Assembly: GCA_023807065.1 (NCBI GenBank)
Contig: JAJJLU010000722.1
Location: 1-21,084, forward strand
Direction: 5' to 3'
From: Isotricha intestinalis
Lineage: Eukaryota > Ciliophora > Litostomatea > Vestibuliferida > Isotrichidae
DNA length: 21,084 nucleotides
Position numbers and translations under genes: made by a program. Below are positions 15,311 through 21,084 of this stretch, piece after piece. Numbering within the stretch: the stretch's first letter is position 1; each line of letters begins with the position of its first letter. A model generated the notes under the pieces. That model saw only the letters and a program-made list of their open reading frames with translations, made no database searches and was not told where the DNA came from.

Positions 15311-17302
15311 ATGTCAGAAATTTTAGAAAATAAAGAAAATAATCAAAAGGCATATAATTTAAAAACAATATTTGGAAATTTTTTAAATACAATTCCAGAT
15401 AAAAAGCCTTTAAATATAAAAGATGTAATGAAAAAAGAAAATAAAGAATTAAAAAAACTTTTAAATAAAGGAATTTCATCTAATTTAATTAATAGAAAAC
15501 CTTCTCCTTTAAAATTATTAGAAAAGCAAATGTCAAATTTTTTTTTTGGAATAAATGGTAAATTAACTTATTTAATTCCTCATTTACAAAATGAATTAAT
15601 TAAAAAAGAAAAAAATCAAGAAAAAATTTTAAACGAAAAAATTTCAATTGGAGAATTAACTTTTCTTCAAAATAAATCTTATGATAATAAAGGAAAGAAA
15701 AAAGAAGAAAATAGAAATTTTTTATTGAAAAGTACAAATTTTATAACAGAAAAAAATTATTATAAAGAACAAAAGATAAATAAAAAAATTTTTTCTCAAA
15801 ATAATATCAATTTAGATAAAATTCATTTATTAAATGAAATTATTAATTCTCAGTATAACAAAAATAGAATTAATGATTTTTTGTTAACAATAAATAAATT
15901 TAATCTTCATTCTGAAAATAATGAAATTCAAAAAAATAAAAATATAACAAATAAAAGTAATAATAATTTACAAAGAAAAAAAAAAATAAAAACTAGAAAT
16001 TATTCTGATTTAAATGCAATAAATTCTACTTCTCCAATTACAAATATTGAAAAGAAAGAAGAAAATACTTTAACAAAAAATAAAAATTCATTTTTAAGTT
16101 CTTCAAAAGAAACAAATGTTAATCAAATAAATACTTTAACAACTTCAATAAATAGTAAATCAAATAATTCTTTAAGTAATAATCCAATTTCTTCTTTTAA
16201 AATGTCAAAATCTTCAATTAAAACTTCGAGTTTTTCTACTCATCCAGTTAACAACAATAATTTGAATAATTTTAATAATGAAAATGTTTCTAATTCTATT
16301 TATTTAAAAAATGCTATTGCTAATATTAATTTTGATGATAATAAAAAAGCTAAAAAAAATCAAATTAATTTATTAACTGTTAGTAATAGTCAGAAACAAT
16401 TATTAATTCCTGAATATTCTGTTGAAAAACCTTTTATTATGAATTCTTATTTAAATTTTCATAAAAAAAATCCCACTCAATCAAATTTAAATTTACCTAT
16501 AATTAATAAAGAAAAAAACTTATTTGACAATATGAATAATAATAATAATAATAATAACAATGATAATAATAATAATTATAATAATAAAGATAATATTAAT
16601 AATTATACTAATAACGTTCATAATAATAATAATAATAATGATAATAATAGTGTTAACATTAAAATTAATAATAATATTAAGAATATTAAAAAAAATAGTT
16701 TAAATTCAATTAAAAATTGTTTTAATAATAAAAACAGAAAAGAACTGAATTCTAAATTAGAGAAAATAATAACAAATGAAAAAAAAATATCAAAATCACT
16801 TCAAAAGATAATTAATAAGAATAAAATCAATAAAAAAATAAAAAAAATCCTAAATAAAAATTCAAATGAAACAATAATAAAAAAGGATATTCCAAAATTT
16901 AAATTAGATTTAGAAGATAATATGAAAAAAGAAAAAAAAGTTAAATTATTAAATACAGAAAGAATAGAAAATGATAATAAATTAATTGATGCTACAAAAA
17001 AATTAAGTGATGATGCAATTATTAAAGTTTTAGTTAATGCTAAAAAAACTAAAAAAGATAGAAATAGGAATTTAAGTATTAATTTATTAAAAAATGAAAA
17101 ATATGAAATTTGGAAAGAAAAATTTGTTGATAATAATAGTTATACTATTCAATGTTTAAATGCTGCTTTAGAAAAAGAAAAAAATAAATTTATTCAAATG
17201 GTTCATCATAATTTAAATAAAAATAAAAATGATAATAATGATAATAATCAAGTTATTAAAGTTAATTTAAGAAATAAGAAAAATAAAGAAAATCAAAAAT
17301 AA
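15311..17302 (+). CDS. Large Asn/Lys-rich protein, function unknown
   Basis: This encodes a 663-residue protein starting at the ATG at 15311 and ending in TAA. The N-terminal 100 residues (IFGNFLNTIPDKKPL, SPLKLLEKQMSNFFFGINGK, LIPHLQNELIKKEK) have the mixed hydrophobic composition of a conserved region. From about 200 to 400 it is Ser/Asn/Thr-rich with SP and basic motifs. A long Asn/Asp run lies at about 405-450, followed by a very basic helix (KISKSLQKIINKNKINKKIK, about 490-510). The C-terminal 110 residues (SDDAIIKVLVNAKKTKKDRN, then YEIWKEKF, TIQCLNAALEKEKNKFIQMV) look helical and folded. No family recognised. It is third in a tandem plus-strand group and converges on SIN1. Codon choice resets from T-ending to A-ending near 16740, in the middle of the gene. 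Confidence 0.6.
   Translation: MSEILENKENNQKAYNLKTIFGNFLNTIPDKKPLNIKDVMKKENKELKKLLNKGISSNLINRKPSPLKLLEKQMSNFFFGINGKLTYLIPHLQNELIKKEKNQEKILNEKISIGELTFLQNKSYDNKGKKKEENRNFLLKSTNFITEKNYYKEQKINKKIFSQNNINLDKIHLLNEIINSQYNKNRINDFLLTINKFNLHSENNEIQKNKNITNKSNNNLQRKKKIKTRNYSDLNAINSTSPITNIEKKEENTLTKNKNSFLSSSKETNVNQINTLTTSINSKSNNSLSNNPISSFKMSKSSIKTSSFSTHPVNNNNLNNFNNENVSNSIYLKNAIANINFDDNKKAKKNQINLLTVSNSQKQLLIPEYSVEKPFIMNSYLNFHKKNPTQSNLNLPIINKEKNLFDNMNNNNNNNNNDNNNNYNNKDNINNYTNNVHNNNNNNDNNSVNIKINNNIKNIKKNSLNSIKNCFNNKNRKELNSKLEKIITNEKKISKSLQKIINKNKINKKIKKILNKNSNETIIKKDIPKFKLDLEDNMKKEKKVKLLNTERIENDNKLIDATKKLSDDAIIKVLVNAKKTKKDRNRNLSINLLKNEKYEIWKEKFVDNNSYTIQCLNAALEKEKNKFIQMVHHNLNKNKNDNNDNNQVIKVNLRNKKNKENQK
16529..16690 (+). 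repeat. AAT/GAT triplet tract coding poly-Asn/Asp
   Basis: A run of AAT with GAT, TAT and occasional AAC or GTT encodes an almost pure Asn stretch in the third tandem gene, ending just before a Lys-rich helix. It is interrupted enough to have been stable for some time. Confidence 0.85.
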
Positions 17303-17504
17303 TATTATTAGTTTGTTTTTTATAAATAATTATTATTATGATTTCAAAAAATAAAATAAATCTTTAAATTTCAATCATAAAAATTAAAATAAAAATAATA
17401 AACTTAAAAAATTTTAAAAAAACTTAAAAAATAAATGATAAATTTGAAAAACTAACCATTTTGTTTTATCAAAATAAAATTTACTTTTTAATATAACATA
17501 AAAA
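17303..17504. terminator. Convergent 3' region between Asn-rich gene and SIN1
   Basis: 202 bp separate two tail-to-tail stop codons. A/T-rich with long A runs on the plus strand, no open frame of note and no RNA gene seen. Confidence 0.3.
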
Positions 17505-19148
17505 TTAATTTAAATTATCCTGATTTAATTTAATTAAAAATTTCAACTTAGCTACAATTTCATTTCTGATATTATTATTTTTAACTTCATAAACAATTCT
17601 TTTAATTTCTTTATCTTCTTCATCTTTAACATCAAAATAGAACATTTTATTATCTAAAATATCACAAGCTTTAATGTCTTTAATTTTTCTTAAAGGTTTT
17701 TTAGTTTCTTTAAACAAAATATTTAACAACCCATTATTAGATTTTTTTTTAGGTTTATTATTATATAAATTATACATATCAATACCTAAAATTCTTTCTT
17801 GTTTACTTTTATATTTATTTATTTTCACAACTTCAAATTCTTGATATAAACCAGCTGAAATATCATTAAAAAAATATTCTCTTCCATTTTCATTTTCTTC
17901 TTCTTTGTTTTCACTTTCATTTTTTTTATTATATATATTATTAATATTATGATTATTATTATATAAATTTATTCCTTCTGGAGCATCTGGAAATTTCTTT
18001 ATAAATAAATCTAATTCATAATTTGTTAAATATTTTATATTTGTATCTATATTTATTCCATTGTCTATATCATCATTTCCTTTATGTTCTACAAAATAAT
18101 ATAAATCTATATTTTTATATATTAGGAAATCTTTTTGAAATAAATATTCTAAAATAGTTTTTAAAGTATCTTCACTTTTTAAAGAAATAACTTTTGAAGT
18201 ATCTAAACCATTATATTTAAAAAAAACTCTAACATTAATTAAATTACTTTTCCCTTTATTATTATTATTATTTTCATTATTCTTATTATTATCATCATTA
18301 TTACCTTTATTATTATTAAAATTAACATTACCTAAAAGTTTTTGTTCTGAATTATCATTATTAATATCATAATTATTTTTTTCAACAAAAGCTAATACCG
18401 TATTTTTAGTACTTAAAACATTAACAGAATCTTCTAAAGGAGGAAAATCAAAATTAGGAATTTCATCATCATCATCAACTAATCTAATTTCAAAGGCATT
18501 TGGAATTGTATATTTTAATTTAAATTTATTATTTGAAATAATATCTTTTATAATATTTACTTTCAAATCTTTTATTGTTTCATTTGATGATATTATCATA
18601 TCTATAAATGATGCTGTATTTAATAAATATATTCTAACTTTTGAAGTTACATTTACATGATTTGAAATTTTTGAAAGAGAATGAAAAGAAGAAAATTTAT
18701 TTTTATTATTTTCATTAATATTATTATTTTTTTCTAATTTTTTATTTCTTTTATATATTAATTTATCATATTCTTCATCGGATTCGTTTTCTTCTTCTTC
18801 TTCTTTAAAAATATCATTTATTATTTTATTTAATATATCTTTTATTATTTGTTCATTTTCAGGTAAATTTTCATTTTCATTTTTTTTATTATTATCAATA
18901 TCAATATTAAATGAAGAAGACATTTTTTTTAATTCTAAATTTTCATTTGATTGATTGTTGGATTTGAATGTTATTTTTTCTAAATCTTTTTCATTTTCTA
19001 TTTCTCGAGGAGAATAATCTAAAACTTGACATAAATCTTCTCTTTGTTTTTGAAAAATATCTGATGAATGCTTATCTAATTTGAATCTTAGTTTTCTTTT
19101 ATATTTTCGAATTTGCTGCTCTACTAAATCTATGTCAAAATAATCCAT
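17505..19148 (-). CDS. SIN1: SIN1/AVO1/MAPKAP1 homologue, TORC2 subunit
   Basis: This encodes a 547-residue protein (human SIN1 is about 522). Order: N-terminal helix (1-50), an acidic/Asn linker, the CRIM domain (about 165-258), an Asn linker, a Ras-binding/ubiquitin-like domain (about 303-386) and a PH domain (about 430-543). CRIM diagnostic: FEIRLVDDDDEIPNFDFPPL (219-238) then NTVLAFVEK (249-257), matching the SIN1 pattern of an acidic loop, DFPPL and LALVEKY. The PH part has YQEFEVVKINKYKSKQERIL (435-454), IKACDIL (492-498) and a closing helix, with IVYEVKNNNIRNEIVAKLKF as in SIN1 PH domains. Role: SIN1 is the TORC2 subunit that holds AGC-kinase substrates through CRIM, via its acidic loop, and anchors the complex at membranes through PH. 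No signal peptide. The acidic loop is present (D225-D228), so substrate docking is probably kept. Confidence 0.88.
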   Translation of the reverse strand: MDYFDIDLVEQQIRKYKRKLRFKLDKHSSDIFQKQREDLCQVLDYSPREIENEKDLEKITFKSNNQSNENLELKKMSSSFNIDIDNNKKNENENLPENEQIIKDILNKIINDIFKEEEEENESDEEYDKLIYKRNKKLEKNNNINENNKNKFSSFHSLSKISNHVNVTSKVRIYLLNTASFIDMIISSNETIKDLKVNIIKDIISNNKFKLKYTIPNAFEIRLVDDDDEIPNFDFPPLEDSVNVLSTKNTVLAFVEKNNYDINNDNSEQKLLGNVNFNNNKGNNDDNNKNNENNNNNKGKSNLINVRVFFKYNGLDTSKVISLKSEDTLKTILEYLFQKDFLIYKNIDLYYFVEHKGNDDIDNGINIDTNIKYLTNYELDLFIKKFPDAPEGINLYNNNHNINNIYNKKNESENKEEENENGREYFFNDISAGLYQEFEVVKINKYKSKQERILGIDMYNLYNNKPKKKSNNGLLNILFKETKKPLRKIKDIKACDILDNKMFYFDVKDEEDKEIKRIVYEVKNNNIRNEIVAKLKFLIKLNQDNLN

Positions 19149-19441
19149 TTTTTGATGTTTTCTTTTTATTTAGTAATTTATTAATTATATCATCAATTTA
19201 ATTTTTTTTTATTTATTATTTTATTAATACCTAATTCAATTTATTTTTTAATCTAAATTTTTTAATTTTTGATTTATTGGTTATATGTTTTAATATTAGG
19301 TTATTTAGATTATTATTCATTTTTTTGTTTTTTTTTTTTGATTTTTTTAAATTCTTTTTTTAAAAATTAAAATAATATTTTAAATAATATTATAAACAAT
19401 TTTATTTTTATTTCCCTTTTTATTATCTTTTATTATTATTT
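19149..19441. other. Intergenic region upstream of SIN1, downstream of the protease-like gene
   Basis: 293 bp of A/T runs with no open frame or RNA gene visible. It should include the SIN1 promoter and leader (minus strand) and the 3' end of the preceding minus-strand gene. Confidence 0.4.
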
Positions 19442-20554
19442 TTAATTAAAAATATCAAAATAATGATTATAAAATTCTATTCTTTTCTTTTTATGATATA
19501 TTTTTTTCAAAGAAAAAATTATCACTCCAATAATAAAAGAAAAGAAAATATAAATATTTAATTTAGAATTTAATATATTTTTCTTATTCTCCTTTTCTTC
19601 AATTAAATAATTTTTATTCTTATCTAAATATAAATAAATTTCTTGATTTTCTAAATTAAATTCTCTAATATCAAATAATTCTAAAAATTCTAAACCAAAA
19701 ATAAATTTATTACAAGAATAATTATTAATAAATAAAAAATAATGAGTTTCATTTTTTCCTTTTAAAAAAGCATTATCTTTATTTAAAGTAAAAATTTTAT
19801 TACCAATTTTAAAAGAAATTTCAGGAAAAGTATTTATTTGTTCATGAAGTAAAGAATAAATATAAGTTCCAAAATATAAATCATAATAAAAAATTGCTCT
19901 ATTATATTTATTAAAAACTAATTTTTGAATTTCTTTTAAAATTTTTTCAGGAAAACAAATTATTTCATCTTTTCCTTCATTAATTTCAAAAGAAGATTCT
20001 TCCAAATTTAATTTAATATTTTTATTTTTTCCATTATTCAATTTAATATTAATTTCAGAAATTTTTTCTGTTTTATTATTTAAACTAAATTTATTTAAAT
20101 TCTTCAATAAATTTTTAGGAGTTCCTCCGAAATATTTATAAGATTCATTATATTCATTTTTTGCAATTGAATAAACTAATTTATCAATATATTTAGTTTT
20201 ATAAAAAACTTCACAAATTAAAGGATTACATTCATCATTAATATTTTTTTCTAATTTAATATTTAATATATCTTTTTTTTTCCCTTCAATTATATATTCT
20301 TTAAAAGCTGTTTTTTTTGGTAATTCAAATAAATTTAAATTTTTCATTTTTGATAAGTGACATTGAGAAAAAATTGATGGAACACATAATCCTGTGTCTT
20401 CTATTATTGTCTCAAATCCATATTCTATTAATCCATTTTTTGTTTTTATGTTTTTTATTATTTTTTGCTTGACATTTGGAATTTTTATTATAGAATTTTC
20501 GTCTTCAGATGTAAACAATAATATTATTATTATTATTAAAATTTCTATCTTCAT
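19442..20554 (-). CDS. Membrane-anchored pepsin-family (A1) aspartyl-protease-like protein, probably inactive
   Basis: This encodes a 370-residue protein. A hydrophobic N-terminus (about 2-15, then TSEDEN) is a signal peptide. EYGFETIIEDTGLCVPSIF (44-62) matches the first A1 active-site block, with D53-T54-G55 in place of DTGSSNLWVPS. FPEISFKIGNKIFTL (243-257) and FIFGLEFLELFDIREFNLEN (284-303) match the family's 'LPTISF..GGKTFTL' and 'ILGDVFLRxYYxVFDxxN' late blocks. The second catalytic DTG region should precede FPEKILKEI (201-209), but the sequence there reads EINEGKDEIIC, without DTG or DSG. A TM helix (about 332-350) and a short basic tail follow. Pepsin-like proteins cut peptides in lysosomes, food vacuoles or at the surface. 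With one catalytic Asp region apparently lost, this is more likely a pseudoenzyme or a very divergent protease. It is the last gene before the chromosome end. Confidence 0.65.
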   Translation of the reverse strand: MKIEILIIIIILLFTSEDENSIIKIPNVKQKIIKNIKTKNGLIEYGFETIIEDTGLCVPSIFSQCHLSKMKNLNLFELPKKTAFKEYIIEGKKKDILNIKLEKNINDECNPLICEVFYKTKYIDKLVYSIAKNEYNESYKYFGGTPKNLLKNLNKFSLNNKTEKISEINIKLNNGKNKNIKLNLEESSFEINEGKDEIICFPEKILKEIQKLVFNKYNRAIFYYDLYFGTYIYSLLHEQINTFPEISFKIGNKIFTLNKDNAFLKGKNETHYFLFINNYSCNKFIFGLEFLELFDIREFNLENQEIYLYLDKNKNYLIEEKENKKNILNSKLNIYIFFSFIIGVIIFSLKKIYHKKKRIEFYNHYFDIFN

Positions 20555-21068
20555 TTAAATTATTTTATTAAATTTTTTTTAAATTTAAATAAGTTTTATA
20601 TATAAATATTATTATAATATTAACTGTTTATTTTTATGATATTTAAAAATAATTTACTTATCAAAGAAGAAGGAAAGGTAATAAAATATTAATATATTAA
20701 ATTTATTATTTCATATTTTTTTTATTTTCCAATAACCTTTATCTAGCATAAAATAGCAATATTTTTCAAATTTAATTCAACGAAATCAAATGTACTGATT
20801 CTTTTCCAAAAATAAATTTATTACCGTAAAAGACACATCTCTCCGGATTTTAAAGTTCTGTCAATTTTAAATGTTTTTTGAAAATAGGATTTAAAATAAA
20901 AAAATTGTTTCAATAGTTATCTATTAAATAATGGATTTATATAAATAATTGAATTTTATTAGGCTAAATTGCTAAATAATTAATTATTTTTTAGATTTTT
21001 TTAAATTTAATTCATTAACTTGATTATATTTCTTAATATATTTATAAAAATATTATTTTAATTTTCAT
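20555..21068. other. Gene-free subtelomeric stretch, possible relic at 20750-20870
   Basis: 514 bp without an intact gene. It is mostly A/T, but 20740-20880 is more complex and less AT-rich, including CCGGATTTTAAAGTTCTG near 20837. In one plus frame a stretch of about 23 codons, ending in TAA near 20866, reads FFSKNKFITVKDTSLRILKF, directly preceded by a TGA and by about 10 further coding-like codons. This resembles a decayed coding fragment or a small RNA gene. I recognise neither. No tRNA cloverleaf or spliceosomal RNA signature was found. Confidence 0.45.
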
Positions 21069-21084
21069 GGGGATTGGGGATTGG
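21069..21084 (+). repeat. Telomere-like repeat (GGGGATT, about 2.3 copies) at the right end
   Basis: The final 16 bases are GGGGATTGGGGATTGG, in sharp contrast with the A/T-only sequence before them. The G-rich strand runs 5' to 3' toward the end, as a right-hand telomere should. The unit equals ATTGGGG (C strand CCCCAAT), close to ciliate TTGGGG telomeres with one extra A. Only the first copies are included, so this is where the telomere begins or where the assembly was trimmed. Confidence 0.75.

Noticed and set aside
1..21084. tRNA, rRNA or spliceosomal RNA genes
   Set aside because: No stretch shows the conserved tRNA T-loop sequence (GTTCRA) in a plausible stem context, and no known snRNA core sequence was seen. 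Small unknown RNAs cannot be excluded.
1..21084. Transposon or insertion element
   Set aside because: No transposase, integrase or reverse-transcriptase motifs were found in any frame, and no convincing terminal inverted repeats outside simple A/T runs.

Overview
This is a eukaryotic window, most likely ciliate macronuclear DNA. It is extremely AT-rich (roughly 85 percent A+T by eye), gene-dense and almost intron-free. It encodes asparagine- and lysine-rich proteins and contains eukaryote-only families: SIN1 of TORC2, a BORC subunit, a uridine kinase/UPRT fusion, and an EAPP-like zinc protein. A two-TM membrane protein of a type abundant in ciliates points to ciliates rather than Dictyostelium or apicomplexans. 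All 14 genes end in TAA. The conserved genes read through with TGG for Trp and CAA/CAG for Gln, so the TAA/TAG=Gln code of Tetrahymena and Paramecium is not used. The last 16 bases are a G-rich 7-nt repeat (GGGGATT) running toward the end, so the right edge looks like a telomere. An AT-rich, gut- or rumen-type litostome ciliate is my best guess. That is inference.

Layout, left to right. Positions 49-4068 hold three minus-strand genes for lysine/asparagine-rich proteins, two with coiled coils; an 811-bp non-coding gap follows the first. At 4186-5750 are two plus-strand genes: a PH-like protein with an acidic/lysine repeat tail, and a BORCS8 homologue. At 5868-7190 (minus) is a uridine kinase with a degenerate UPRT-like domain. 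At 7358-9163 (plus) is a two-TM membrane protein. At 9274-12079 (minus) are an EAPP-like zinc protein and an NRF-6-type acyltransferase-3 membrane protein. At 12171-17302 (plus) are three tandem genes of unknown function; the second has the only intron I can see (about 22 or 31 nt). At 17505-20554 (minus) are SIN1 and a membrane-anchored aspartyl-protease-like protein. The final 530 bp are gene-free and end in the telomere-like repeat.

The genes form no obvious pathway. SIN1 (TORC2 signalling at membranes), BORCS8 (lysosome positioning), the aspartyl-protease-like protein and the acyltransferase-like protein all concern membranes or the endolysosomal system, but adjacency is weak evidence in a eukaryote. 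The most unusual signals are three enzyme-like proteins with apparently lost catalytic residues (the UPRT domain, the acyltransferase, the aspartyl protease), a directional change of synonymous codon choice along most genes (NNA early, NNT late), exclusive TAA stops, the tiny intron, and the telomere-like end.
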